In this document: piece by piece, positions 1 through 15,400 of the stretch
Layout: every line of letters begins with the position of its first letter
How positions within the stretch are numbered: position 1 is the stretch's first letter
Assembly: GCA_949318235.1 (NCBI GenBank)
Contig: OX439137.1
Location: forward strand, 21,198,518 to 21,262,517
Length of the DNA stretch: 64,000 nt
Direction: 5' to 3'
From: Ecdyonurus torrentis
Lineage: Eukaryota; Arthropoda; Insecta; Ephemeroptera; Heptageniidae
Notes under the pieces: generated by a model
The model's input: only the letters and a program-made list of their open reading frames with translations
What the model was told of the DNA's origin: nothing
Database searches by the model: none
Program-made: the position numbers and the translations under genes

Positions 1-221
1 TTTCAGGTGGGGTGATTTTAGCCCTACAGGGAGACTCTTGTCACCCATTATTTTGAGAAGAAATTTCATGATTCTAAAACCTATGTAAGGTACATGATCT
101 ATATATTTTAGAATATAAAAATAATCAAGATCTTACAATAAATAGTGAGTGGATAGTGATGGGATGAAGTCACCCCCATTGTATGGAACAAACAAACAAA
201 GCAATTAATTGTTACAAGTAC

Positions 222-1187
222 CTTTGGCAAGAGGACGCAAGGTGAGTTCTTGATGATAGCTTCCATCTCTAGAGCAGAGACTGTCTTAGCACTGAAAGCC
301 ATGGACACTTCATCCTGTAGCTTTACACTAGAGTCAGTCGTCAGTTGTTCTTGTGATTGTACACTTGAGAATTGCCTTTTAGCACCCTCAGCACCCAGTA
401 TTTCATCCTGGTAAGAGTCTGAGCCAGGGGCTACCACGGTTGATGCATTGGAGAGGTTAGAGTCATCATCACAGAAATCAATGGAGTCTGGATTGAGGAC
501 ACCTGCACCAACTGAGCTACCTTGTTTAGGAGAAAGTGGGGTGCAAGACTCAGTTACGATATGTGTAGAAGCATCTGTGAGGGGTTTTGTAGCCGTCAGT
601 GGCTTGGTAGCACCCTCACTAGGTGTAGTCACCCCAGACACACCAGCACCCTCACCCTCATAGGGTGACATCTCATCTTCCTCCAGCATCATCTCCATTT
701 CTTGAGCCAGTTCTGCAGGAGTTTTCTGTTTTTCTTCAATTTTCTTCTCTTCAATGTTCTTCTCTTCAATTTTCTGTTTCTGGTGCGTTATTTTATTTTT
801 CATGGACTTGGGACCAGGTTTTCTCACTTCCTCTTCACATTCTACAGACATGTCAGTGTTAACTGGAGTAACAGTTTTCACTATATTATCTGTAGATTCC
901 TCTTCACAAACACGACGTGCCTTACTGGGAGGTTCCGAAGTTGGACTTAAGCTGGCAGGACGTATTCTAATTTGACGTAACATATCAGTTTTGCTTGAAG
1001 AACATTTTAATGGCGACTTAACAACCAAGGATTCCTCAGATTGCTTTAATTCTTGTTCTTTTTCACTAAGGAGATCTGTGAATCGAGAGCAACTTTTCTC
1101 AATATCTAGAAGACAGATACGAGAAACTTCGACTGTTGGCTTGCAACGATGGCACAAGAGGTGAGGGTGCATTGAGTGCCTTTCAAA
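222..1187 (-). CDS. ZAD-like gene, long coding exon
   Basis: 966 nt, open throughout and phase 0 at both ends. The acceptor is TTCCAG before TTTGAAAGG and the donor is CCAAAG|GTACTT. It encodes the second CxxC of the zinc-binding domain and then about 280 residues of linker rich in Glu, Ser, Thr and Lys, ending SPCVLLPK. The linker has no recognised fold. Confidence 0.75.
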
Positions 1188-2790
1188 CTGGAACACAAGA
1201 CAAATAATTTGCATATTAGATACACAGGTCTCTCATATTGACAATATTAACATATAGAAATAATTCAGTCATTTATAATACTATAAGGTGGGGCGACTTT
1301 GGCCAAATTTTCAAAAACTATTTAGATTTTTCGATTATTATTATTATTATTATTATTATTTTTTTTTTTTTTTTTACTTTAGGTACCCACTTGCAGCAGT
1401 ACCGGCAATGTTTTATATAATACTCGCCAATATTTAGTAGTTACGATTTACGATTATGCAAAATTCCTATATAGCAACATTTATGATATATCTATAGTAA
1501 ATTATTAATTGCAACACAAATTTTATTTAATTTAATTTTTTAGATCATGCAAAAAATAATCTAAATCAACCCAGATTTTTACAAAAAAACTGCTCTTACA
1601 ACTGAAACATGGAAAAAGACAGGTTTCCTGCAAAGACATAAATTTACCAAATATGCAGTTCATGGTTTTCATCACCTCATCCTCATATGCAAAAATAAAA
1701 ATGTCCATCGAGCTGATGAAATCTGTATCAGTGAACTATGTGAAAGTTAGTGCACTCAACATCACTTTAAAATTTGCCAGCACCAAAACCCACGATTACA
1801 AATATACAAGTAGTAGTAGTCAGGGTATAAATTAAAAATAATATATCGATGTCGTTGCAAACAATATGTGTGTCTCGATTTTTGTCACGGTTAGCAAAAT
1901 GTCTATCTCGTTATACGTCACGCGTCGCAAAATGTACAACTAGTTTTTTTTTTCACGCGAGTGTTTATGTCGAACGCTATCTACATAATGTTCGCGGAAA
2001 AGACTTACACATTTTTGCTTCGCGTAACAAAAAAAAACGAGATAACACAATTTGCTACGAGTGACAAATAAATAAAAGTAAAAAAAAACTACACATTGAT
2101 TGCAATATTGTTATATTATTACTTGTATAATTATGTATTAAGGTAATAACTGTTCTTAATATATTTTATGTTATGTATATATCTATAAATATAATATAAA
2201 AATATATATTATGAATTTATAAGAGAAGATTTGTAAAAACAAAACTTTCTGTATACGTATGTACTTTGTGTGTAATAAATAAAATAATAATAACTAACAA
2301 AAATTAAAAATAAAGTTCAAAAAGAAAATGAATGATGAAAAAATTACATATTTGGTACCTAATATTTCATAGTAAAATTGATAAAATAATAATAATAAAA
2401 CTGCCACAAAATGATGTGGAAAATTAAAGTCAGTATCAAATGTTCAATGCAATATTCAGTCGCGACTTAAATCGCCGTTTTAATTTCTTCTACTTTTTTA
2501 TTTAATTAAATTTTTTTAATTAATTTTATACATGTTTCTACATTTCCTGCTTTATTATTAACATTGTTTAACCACTGAATAGATGTAACACGAAAATTCA
2601 CTTTTCACATGGCAATAATAAAGTACGTAATTTATGCTAAATTTATGTCATTATGGCATAAATTATTATTATTAGAATAATATAAATAATTATGCTGTAT
2701 ATCATAATATTCATGCTATATAACATAATTGTTATGCAATATCGCATAAATTATGCTGTGTTTAACAAATGGTACTAAAAATCATAGCTG

Positions 2791-2829
<39 letters not shown>

Positions 2830-5800
2830 TGCAATAGTTATGCGATGTGGTATGCAAAATTATTATACCTATAATGAAACATGAAACAAAAAAATATGGC
2901 TGGCTAATACTACACGATTGGCAGTGCTTGGGTAATACGATTCCTGATTATTTAAACTAATTTGCTGAATTTGTATATTATGAGGACAAACACGGTAGTA
3001 ACATGAGAATGCATTCCCTGCATTATGTTCGCAACTTTGCACGCACGAAGTATAATAAAATACTAAGTTATATGATATATTTTTTTAAATTGTGTTATCG
3101 TGCAAAAACCTTGGGCCACGGCCTAAACATTTTAAGGCCGGCATTTTCCGCACAGCCTAGAGAAACCGTTAGAAACTATAGGGTGTATGCGGATGACGTC
3201 ATATTTATTGCGCTTTGAGGCCATACTGGAGTAGTGCATAACATTGCTCAGCATAGGACAAACTTCATTTAAGCCAATTTTCTTTGGGAAATCGTTTAAC
3301 TTTTTGTTATCGCTATTTTTCTCACATACTTGAGATACTAATTCAACATATTTACAACATCAATGCTCTCAAAAATATTGCATAGTGTTTTTAAACTGGC
3401 AAAATTATTTTTTTCCCTATGTCACCCATGTTATTGAGTTATCCAACATGGCGTCGACTTTAACATGAATGCATAGACCCTATAGGCAGACTGGACGGTG
3501 ATCTGTTGAGTAATAAAAATAATTAAATTTCAATAAAATTATAATTATTTAGATGCAGTATTGCAGTCCTAAAAAAAAAATGTCAGGTGGGACGCTCCAA
3601 TATATGTCCAGAATATAGCTCGGGGGGTAAGGGGGGCAGAGTCCCCCTTATGCCCGCCGCAGATGCAAATTTTTTTTAATGCCACGGCCATTTTATAGAA
3701 AAATAATTCTGACCAAAAGTTTATTGATAAATGATAACGCATCAAAATCTTCACGAGACTTACAATTTCCAAATATTATTTTCCAACAGATTTTTTTTTT
3801 CCCTTCTATTTTTCTAATTATACGCCCATTTTTTAGAAAATTTATTATGCAAACGTTTATTTATAACAATGATAACGCATCAAAATCGTCACAATACTTT
3901 TGATTAAAAAAAAAATCCAACACGAGGTTTCTTAATAAATGACATTAGTTTTGCGAATTGTTTTCGGGCGCTGGATATTCATAAATTGAGGTTAATTGTT
4001 AATATTGAATAATTGTGAAAAATATAGTTAAGAATAACGCTATACATTTTTTCCCTATTTTTCTTTTTCCGATTAAGAAAAGGTGAAATGTAAGATTCAA
4101 CAAGCAGCAGCAATATTTTGTTTATTGTGCGATGAAGATATTGCTTCATTATGAACACATAATGGTTGGTTTCATTCAGAAAAACGCCAAAATCTAAGAA
4201 CAGTATTACAGTATACATAATAATATACAATTAATTATTTTGACTTGATTACATATCTCCAGTTTAGCTTCCTAGAGAACAAACCTCCTGCCCTTTATTC
4301 AATTTGTTTTTCGATTCGGCTTATTCTGAAAATAAAAATGCATATTATAATAATAATAATACAAAGAAAGTCAAATATCTTATGTTTAAATTTCTGGATA
4401 AACCGAGACTGCATAAAAATATCGAGTTGAATATAAAATTTTGTTATAAAAAGGCACTCGCGAGCGAAGTAAACGAATTTTTTTTAGTGATTTCAGCCAA
4501 TTTAAAAGCAATATTAGCCAGGACATTTACCAATTAGGACACATTTTGCCATAAACACCATCCCACCGAGTTCCCACAGGACTACAGCCCTGTAGATGTA
4601 TGGTCACAGGTGAAATAGAATCGGAAAGAAGAAAACCTCCAGGACAAAAAAAACATTAAAATTAAAAAAAAAAAAAAAAAAAAAACTATAAAACTATAAA
4701 ACCATAAAACAGAATATTTTTATCTTATAGCTGCTGGCGATGCTTTACATATTCGATATAAAGGATAGACAGACTCCATACGCAAAAAGAAAGAAAAAAA
4801 AATCTGAGACTCCTCTCGCCTCTTGAAGTCATAAATTTCTTAATATCTGCTTCCACTTGAAGTTAATTATGTTTCTATATTGATAACGTATATTATAATA
4901 AGTACCATGATCCTCCGCAAGTACAGATAAATTGTCGTAACTTAGTTAGTGGTGTCTTATCTTTAATTATAATGACGTCAATCAGGCGTCTGTGACCGGA
5001 AATGAAAACTCAGCAACGATTAATATTTTACAGTACTAACAATGCAGTGTTCTGTCTTTTAATTTAAATAGAAGTGCGTATGGGGGTGTAATATTTATAT
5101 TATAGGGTAACTTTTGGTCATGAAGTTATTCACACCTCCAAGTGGCAGCGCCCATCTCTATAGTCGCATTTGCATACAAGAGTTGATATTTTTTCTCTCC
5201 TTCGAAGGATTACAATGATTTACGAGCAAAAAGAGCATACAATACACCAAAAAATATTTATTTATAATGTTGCTTTATAATGTTGAAAGTAGAATATAAA
5301 TAATACAATATAATAATATTTATATATGAAGCACAGAAGTAAAAACAATAAAAGCAATATAATGCATCTCTCCCTCCGCCCCCCCCCCCTCTCTCCTCTT
5401 TTTTCGAAAGATCACAATAATTACTAGCATAATATAAAGTAATTATTTTAGTGTTGCGTTATAATAATGTTAGTTTTAAATTTTATTGCCCATTTTTGAA
5501 ACAGAAATGAAAAAGGGATAATAAATGATATAGTTATTAAAATTTTCTTTTGCATTTGATTTGATTTTCTTTTTCTTTTGATTTTTTTTTTCTTTCTTTT
5601 TGCGTATGGAGTATATAATAAAATGTAGAAAAACACAAAATTATTTTTATTCTTTCGCTCTTCTCGTATTACAACAATTCCATCACACTGCATCTCATCA
5701 TTTTGTCTGCTCAAAATCAGCCCAGATTTAGAAAACTTCCATAGAAGATCGAGTAATATTATAAAACATCATCTACCCTCTCCCCTTTTCAATTCAGCTT

Positions 5801-6902
5801 TCTATGCAATATTCAGTAAAATACAATAGAAACGATAAATAATGTATTTAATTAAGTAGAATAATTCAAACAAAAATATATCCTTTGTAGAATATATATT
5901 ATTATTATTATATATATTTTTTAATACCTTTAATCCGCAGAACGTGTGCTAGATAAAAGAGTATCCCATAATAACGAATACTGAACTACATTAGGGTGAA
6001 GGGAGCAGGGGACCAACGTCGGCCATTAGACTCAAACTTCTCTCGTCAAAAAAATCTGAAATTTTGCACAATGATACTTCAGCTTGAGACAATTTCAAAT
6101 ATGCATAAATTTTGGGGGGTCACTGTGCAAATTAATTTTATATGTTTTTTTTTTGAAATTTTAAGTCCATAAGGCCCAATGTTAATTTCAATAAATAATT
6201 TTTGTCTTTTTTTCGGGACGGTCAAACATGAAATTTTTATCACGGCTAGGTGTGACCCTTAGCTACACAATGACACCAAATTTAGACCCAAAACACATCT
6301 AATTTTTGAGATATAAGGTCGGTACCCAATACTCCCTTAAACATTTTTTTTTATTATACATTATACATATATTTTCCGATTTTAATATATATATATATAT
6401 ATTTTTTCAATATAGAATTTATAGAACTTAAAAAAGAAAAAAAAAATCCCAACCCATTGTGTAAAAATAAGAATAGAGACTTCACACCAAAGAGATTCTA
6501 CGTGTACTACACACACCTAAGCCAAGCACACAAATAGATATGGTATAGTTTTGTATCATTGTTCCGTATAGGAATTATGTATTATTATATTTAAAAATCG
6601 TATACATGTCAATAAAAAAAAAAAAAAAAAACGTATACAAAAGAAATTTACAAAATAAGTTTTATATTTTGTTACAATGGGTGGGTTTGGCATCGAATGT
6701 AATAAATATATCAGTAATGAATAAGTATCTGTAACATAGGGTCTAAAAGAAAAAAAAAAAAGAGGGTTAATTTAAAGTTATTGCAACCCCAAAACACTGA
6801 CAAGAGGAGTTTGGCGGGGAGACGAAGTGGTGTTGACTCAGTGTGTCGAAGGATCAAACGCAGCAAGCGGGATCCAGCTCGTCACAGATCACATATCACG
6901 AG

Positions 6903-6935
<33 letters not shown>

Positions 6936-9371
6936 CGGTAACATGAAGTTTATAAATTTTGTTACAACATAGTTATACTTCTACCGCCAAAAAAGAAATA
7001 ATAATAACAATAAATAAACTGTTTGCTAGGCGTATTACAAGTTTTGTAATATAAATTTACAAGGCATAAATAAAGGTGGAGAAAAGTAAAATTAGTGCCA
7101 CTTGTCTCACTGAAAACTATGACTTCTCTATTATTTATTTTACAATGTGACGTTTAATTCTTTTATGGTTACTAAATACTTCATTAACGAATAATGGGAG
7201 TAGTAGAATAGAACAAAATCGTCGAAAAAAATTGTGTCCAAAGGTTTGGGTCAAGTTACAATGCTATAAGTAATGACAATGCCTATGAAATCGTAATAAA
7301 GCGCTTTTTATCATTGTTATTCTCTGCTAAACTATGGCGTCGAAGCGCAATCAATACTTATTATAACCATGAATATAACCATATATAACTATGGTTAAAC
7401 TGTTTAATTATTGCTTTTGTTCACGCATGTTATGTTTTAAATGTAATTGTATTTTAATAACTTTTCAGCTTGCATAACATTGTGAAACAACTCTTTTTTC
7501 CAGACAGTCAATATGGTAAAATGACCCTTATTTAATATTTCTAACAAATATGAAAAGAATTTCATATTACTTTATAGTTATGACACGGAAACTTGCAATG
7601 TGCGTTATAAAATTATTTTGTAACGTTATTAATTATTATTATTAAAAAACAATGTGTAACAAATTAAAAACTAAAATGAAGCAAATATAATATGTAAATA
7701 TAATCTTTTATACGTAAGGAAGGAAAATAATTTTTTTTTTACTTATTTCTAATTCGCTCGCATGCTTAGGACTGTCTTCAAAAAAAAAAATTGCAATTTA
7801 CGTATTGTGACCGCTGAAATTAGCACTTCAGTAATATTTAAAAGTAATTATATTTCATAATCTTATACTATATAGTGTGTGTTGTAGTTTTGACTGTTGC
7901 GAAGGGAAGTTTCAACTTATAAGATATCTATGCACGTGGAACATTGAAATTGGAAATAAAAGTAAATGTTGTATTTAATTTAATAGAAAATACAAGGATT
8001 TAAATGACATGTATAGTCATAGTATTTTAAACCATACGTACACAATAAAAGTGACATGTTTATTACGTAATAAAAAGCATGAGCCAGTCTAACTGCATCT
8101 TTGAGATGCAATTGAAGATAATTGCGCATTGATTTCGGCACCACACTTAAAAATGTCACTTTGGACATTTGCGATAATTACCCCCCCCCCCCCTCCTCTC
8201 TCTCAAGATCTGAAATTTAATTGACAGATTTGTGTTATACCAATTATAAGTAACCTCAGGTGTGCGGGGGAGCAGGGGGGGGGGGTATACGGACAGAAGA
8301 CCCGCGGACAGAAGGCCCGTGGATAAAAGGCCCTACCTGTGCGCAGAGGGGAGCGCGCCGCGAGGGGAAATAAAGCAGGGCTACCAATTTCTAAGGTTGT
8401 TGAATATAACCAAAGACAATACACATGTGAATGGTCTTTACGGTTAATTAAGATTATTACGATTATACTATTTCAATATTGTAATATTTAATAATATTTA
8501 AGTAATATCAAGATTTTTCCTTTTTTCCTTTATTATTATATTATTTTATTTCCAACCACAAAAGCTGTGTATGATATATGATTACCATCAATTAAAAAAT
8601 CATAAACAATTATGAGACAGTAAAGTAGTGGCAATATGATAATAATTGAAATAATAATAATAAAAAAAGGTCTATTACATTTCTATTCTTTCTTACTTTC
8701 TTTTCTTCTTCTTTTTTTTTTTTTTTTTTACTCCATTTGAAAAGAAAATATAATATCACGGAAATAATATATATATATTTTAAGTTTATTGCTGAGCGGG
8801 CATTCAATTTGCCCCTAAACGTTACGGTTCATTTGCAAAAAGAAAAAAAATTAATAAATAAATAAATAAAATAGTAATTTGCGGTTTATCCAAATTTTTT
8901 AATGTAACATATATTATTCAGCATGAGTCCGTCGAGTTCTCGCGATATGCAAATTAATTTTATTATTTTTCTCCGCGAGCTACATCAAAAATATTTTTGT
9001 ATCAGAGAGACAAACGAAAAGAAAAACAAAAAGTAAAGTCATGTAGATTCCTTTTTTGATCTTACTTCTAGTGTTTTGTTAAACTGCCTTACTTGTTTAA
9101 TAATAATTTATGATTATTGTATATATATTAATAATTTAAAATTTTCTTCTGCAACAATTAGGCGCTAGAAATACAAGCAGAAAAGGAATCTACATGACTT
9201 ACTTGCATGACTTTACTTGCAAATAACTATTATTTTTATGTAAGAATAAGTCAATCGCACGCAAACACCTTTTTTAATTACCTGTCTTACCTGTCGGAAA
9301 GACAATGTCTTGACTGGGACTGAGATTCGTGTATAGCACGATAACACAAATAACACAATATGGCAAGCAAA

Positions 9372-9403
<32 letters not shown>

Positions 9404-12400
9404 ATTGCACCCATAAATATTTTACTTCTTTTTTGTTATCAATATTATTTAATGCATATTTTTTTGTAGAAAAACTACCACGGGAAGCTGTGAAATGTTT
9501 AAAGGAATAGACCAGAGAAAAACATAAGCATTTATATAACAAAACACTTGGATGGGATTTACATAAATAACATTAGTTTGACTCAAAACCCAACTGTAGC
9601 CCCGTAGCAGTGATCAGAAAATTCGATTTATGCAACCCGCACAACATTTTCATACTAATTTTTGCATGTTTCTGACGTCATAAACATGAATTTTTACGCA
9701 AATTGCATACTTTACAGTTTTTTCACACTCTCTCGTAGGGCTACATTAACATTCTGGTATAAATTGTCATCAGTTTTGAAGATCCCATTTCGTGTTTTTT
9801 CATGAAAAAGTACATGTTGTTTTATGTGGTCTATGGCTTTAAATCATAGATACTAGAGATGCTAATTTTACGCTTATAAAAAAAAAGAAACATTAAGAAA
9901 AATGCATAATTTTTTATTATTATTTTTAATATTTAGTAATATTAAAATATAATATATTATATTCAAAATTCTTTGCTCATTTAGACATAATACAACAATG
10001 TATCATACACTGAGGTTATATTGCCTCAGAATGTGACGTGTAGAAATGATAGTCATAGAAATAGACCAGAGAAAAACTTTGACAAAAAAAAAATTTCACA
10101 AAACTTTTGAAGAGATCTACATAAATAACATTAGTTTGTCTCAAAACCCAACAGTAGCCCCGTAGCAGCGATCAGAATATTCGATTTATGCAACCCGCAC
10201 AACATTTGCATACTTATTTTTGAATGTTTCTGACGTCATAAACATGAAGTTTCACGCAAATTGCATACTTTACAGTTTTTTTACGCTCTCTCGTGGGGCT
10301 ACATTAACATTCTGGTAAAAATTGTCATCAGATTTGAAGATCCCATTTTTTGTTTATTCATTAAAAAGCACATGTCGTTTTATGTGGTCTATGCTTTTAT
10401 GCATTATTGGCAAACTAGTAGACACTTTCACAATAGGGTTAATATGAAGGTGCTGAAAAATAGGTGCGAAATAATTATGCTAACTCAATGTAGCAATATT
10501 AAATACCATAATTTATGCTATATTGCATTACGATTCAACTACATAGAACAGATGTTCAGAATTAATACTTATATTTAAAAAAAAATAGCAACATGTGCTC
10601 TAGAATATTGGATAATTGTTCATTTCAGTGTTGATTACCAAATTTATTTTTTATTTATGAGTGTGATGTACTGATGTATATTATAATCACAAAGATAAAA
10701 TTACAAGGCAGTAGTGGATGTTCAAGTCGTAAATTTAGTTAACTATCAAATCGGACAGTTTCCAAGTAACACGAACCTAGTTTTGTATTCTGTTTTCGTT
10801 TTTTTTTTCCAGCGTTTTTTTTTTTTTTTTTTTTTAATAATAAAAATGCATTATTTTACGCACAACTTGATTCTTTCAAACGACATCTGTTTTATTTATT
10901 TATTTTTCCCTCCCTTCATTGCGGGCAATAGTAGATGTTATATAAGTTACTAACAACGATAACGAATTGCATCTTCACTGGCAAGTATTATGTTATTTTT
11001 GGAAGAAAGCCTTTTAGATCAAGTCTCTATACCGCTGGGAACAATAAAAAAAAATTATATTATGCAGTTAGAAAAACACAACTTTTTTTGTCCTCGTTAC
11101 TTCAAATTTTCTAACTCATAAAAATTAACTATATATATACTGTTTCTTTATCTTTCAATTTATTAAACCCTAATAAAAATGTCAAGTTTTTTTTATTTTT
11201 TTCTGTATCTCTAAAACAAATACGCGTAGTATTAAGTCATTAGAGCTGTCAAGTTCGAGGGGTGAAATTACTTATGATTATGTACGCTCACTAAAATTTC
11301 ATTGCTTTCGTCCCTCCCGCCTCCCTTTTAATCAACCATGACTATTTTCTTTCTGTCTGTCTCTTCTTCTGTTTCTTTTTCTTCTTCGTCGTCGCCTATT
11401 TTATCTTTTTACAGTGATCAAGCGAGAAATATCATAAAAAAAGATATGTTAATTGCACTTTCTTACTAGCTATTGGAACTTACAAGCATGATATGTAAAA
11501 CAATAATGATTAAAACGTAAAATAATTGTGAGAAAAAAAAAGGAGAGTCCTCTCTTTGTGTGTGTGTGTCTCTCTCTCTCTCTTCCTATGCCCACTTATA
11601 CAAATAAAATACTAAGTTTAAAAATAGTTTTTTGCTCACACAACTAAAAAAAACGAGCCATGTGCGCATCGTAATGTAATGAATTATACATTCTCTAAGT
11701 ATTTTTCAATATGTAGGAAAATATATCAACATTAATTTATTTCCACGTAGAAATAAGCCATACAAAACGAGCTTGAAAATTAATATCATGGAATCTTAAT
11801 TACTAGTAACATTAGCTAATAACAACATTAAAATATCAATTAAATGTTTATATCATAAATAAATCATATGATTATGACAGCGTTATAAAACGTAGATTTA
11901 ATTATTCGTTGACTTTACATTGCTGTTGTACGTACTTCGCATGCACGTGTCTTTATCTGCCTTACCGCTTCACGCGATTGTATTTGTCAGTTACGAGCTG
12001 CAAAGAGGCAAGCCATGCAAGCATACAACAACGCAGTAATTCTTTATGCGCGGACAGCAAAAATCTCAAGTTGCAATGTGCTGTGTTGTGGGTGTCTGGT
12101 TATATGTTCAAGTCATAACAAGAAGTCACAGTTCAGTGGAATACAGACGCCGTGTATAACGAGAATGCGTTTACTCTACTGTCATTTCAAATTCAAACAC
12201 ATTAAAATATCAAGCATTCGAATCGAGAAATGAACTAAATTTCTCACCACTGCGCCTAAAAGTTTTACTTTTTGAAACGATGATGGAAATAAAAAATATT
12301 GTGATATTTGAGATGAATAGAATTTATTACTTTTAAACAAAAATGTAAAATATCATGGAAGATCATTAAATCCCTAATCTCTGCACACATGCTTCGCATA

Positions 12401-15400
12401 AAAAAACAAAAAACATAATATCTTGTTTTTTTTTTGTTTTTTTTTTTTTGCTGCGTCATTAATTTTTACATTATTTTGTACTGTAGCTTCAATATTTCTC
12501 CCATTGATACAAATTTCATTATTATTCAACCTTTCTCAAATGAATACCATACTCGAGATTTTAATTTAAAAAAAATGTTCACGTATTATTTATTATTATT
12601 ATTATTACCATTACCCCTTACTTGTCAGTTGTTATAGTTATTGCATTATGAAAATGAAAACGATTTCTATGCCACACAAGAAGCTATGGCTACACCACCC
12701 AACAACTGAGTGAGATGAGGTGGATTGGTGAACCCTGGGTGAACCGTCTCGAGATACCTATGACTTGGCGTGCGCCACCATCCACCATCACCACTGCAAC
12801 TATAGGCCAAGAAAAATAAAAAAAAGTGGAAAAAAATTAGGACAAGTCTGAATTTTTCAGGGTTAGTAGAGACCATTGCCCAAAGCTTTCTACCAAAAGT
12901 TACCAAATATTGCACTTGAGCTTTTCCGGAAAAGTGGAAAAATCTGCTAAATCGTAACTAATGAAGATACCTTAAAAATTCAAACGGATTCTTGTTCCTC
13001 GGATCAAAATACATTGAAAACACATATTTTCCAAAAAATTATGTCAATAGTTATGGCGGTAGAATTTTCCAAAGTCGTCACTTTACCACTTCAGCTATTT
13101 TCTCCACATTTTCACATTTTGTATAAAAACTTGAAACTATAGACCATAATGATTAACACAGTTTATTGTAAAGAATGTAACAAACAAAATGAGATTTGAT
13201 TTATTAAAATATCTCAATTTATAACGGAGTTATGCCCGGAAAAGCAGGAGAATCTATAGGTAAAGCATGCTGCGCAAACCATAGGCGCTGGTGCTTTTCC
13301 GGGCACAACTCCGTTATAAATTGAGATATTTTAATAAATCATATCTCATTTTGTTTGTTACATTCTTTACAATAAACGGTGTTAATCATTATGGTCTATA
13401 GTTTCAAGTTTTTATACAAATTGTGAAAATGTAGAGAAAATAGCTGAAGCGGTAAAGTGACGACTTTGGAAAATTCTACCGCCATTACTATTGACATAAT
13501 TTTTTGGAAAATATGTGTTTCCAATGTATTTTGATCCGAGGAACAAGAATCCGTTTGAATTTTTAAGGTATCTTCATTAGTTACGATCACGGTCGTGGTT
13601 ACGATTTAGCAGATTTTTCCGCTTTTCCGGAAAAGCTCAAGGACAATTTTTGGTAACTTTTGGTAGAAAGCTTGGGGCAATGGTCTCTACCAACCCTGAA
13701 AAATTCAGACTTGTCCTAATTTTTTCCCACTTTTATAGGGATTTGAGTTCGTTTCCTGGTCTACTAAGGCTGGCCGGAGACATGAATAGACCTGTCAAGT
13801 GTGAACATCTCTCCTATCGTTTTACCTAAGTTTTACCTGTGATTCAATGGCAAACGTACCATACATAAACGTGCAGAGAACATGAGTGCGCACTCACAGT
13901 CAGTGCATGCATACCATGCACGGTCACTGAAAAAGCTGACACGGTGACGCATAGAGTTCTCTTTGCGGTGACGGTACGGTACCATAGAGTTATCTCTTAT
14001 CTCTTTGGACGGTACCCCCACCAAGCATCGAACGTTCGATCTCTCGCACACATACCACTGCGCCACTAGGCTCGGTTGATTACATTACATTAAAACACAT
14101 GCTTATTTTATATAAAAAAAAATATAAATAAAAAACTCTCCTGTTGAATGAAGGTTGTGTAATAGACTTCATGTCAGTAATAAGAGTTTAAAAAAAAAAT
14201 GAGAAGGAATTATTCTATTGCCTACCCTCGATCGACTGAGTGATAACGATTACTCTCAATTCTGTCTGTCTTCAATTCATTTCTTATCTTATTTATTATT
14301 ATCAGTTCCTTCTTGATTCAAATTGCAGAATTTTATCTCTTTGAGCAATTTTAAATTTAATTTTACTTTTGTATTATTATTATTATTTATTAAACACAAT
14401 GTGTGTACAGTGTACATACATCTAAATATTCAATTGATAGACCAATCGACATAATATAATATACATAATCAGTACATATAATAATATCCAAAGAGCCACA
14501 CCGTTATACATTATGCTGATCGTTGCTGATTATGTTGATCATTATGCTGATTTACTGTGTAAAAAATATATTGCTTTCTTATATAATATAAAATAAAAAT
14601 ATACCCAGTATAATAATTGATAATTTAGCGTAATTGCTTTTTTTGCAAGAAAATACTACTTTAACATAACGTATTGAAAGCTGCTCGTTAAAAGTAACTT
14701 TAAAAGAATAATTTTAAAGGCGTAGAACACCCTCAGGACCAAAATATGATAAATAAGCACATAAATTGTACATACCAGGCTCATATAGTGGTAATACCGT
14801 TGATTGCACCTTTCTGGTTGATTTTCCAAGTATTTTAGGTTGAAAATTGTAACGGTTCTCTTTGCGGGTTCGTTTCGTCACACGATACTCCGCTTTTCTA
14901 GCAGTTTCAAGTATAGATAAAATCTTTTTTTCTATTGGCTGACAATAAAATTGCGCGAAAGATGTTTGAAACCATTTGAAACGTTTATAACACATTTTCC
15001 TTTTCAACACTGATTATATTATTCTTGATCTCTGTGGTTGTAATTATGATACACATACTTCACAATGATACATAATATTATTACAATTACTATATATACT
15101 GTTATGATGCGCAACGTCTCTAAATGAGTGTCAATGAACCCCCCGGTCCCCGCAATGCACTAAACTGCAAACACGCGTACAGATCGGGCAGGCGGCAGGC
15201 GGCAGGCTACAAGGAACAAGGAAGTAGCGATCACCACAGCATAGGGTAGGGGGTTGGAGCTCTAGAGCAGCTCTCCTTTGAGAGGCAAAGGCACGCGGTA
15301 TATCGTCCGTGCTGCTCTTTGTTTTTAGTAGCTCTCTAGAGCTCCAACCCCCTACCCTATGCTGTGGTGATCGCTACTTCCTTGTTCCTTGTAGCCTGCC

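Noticed and set aside
222..1187. RAG1-like protein as the primary call
   Set aside because: HPHLLCHRC recalls the RAG1 N-terminal zinc region, but CxxC-x42-CxxC near the N-terminus fits ZAD better and no catalytic core is in the window; kept as an alternative.
6781..6900. GC-richer block at 6.8 kb as a tRNA-type SINE
   Set aside because: No convincing A and B box pair on either strand, and no tail or target duplication seen.
13396..13590. 64-codon minus-strand ORF in the 13-kb foldback
   Set aside because: It lies in inverted-repeat arms with mismatches, shows no domain, and the matching left-arm frame is broken.
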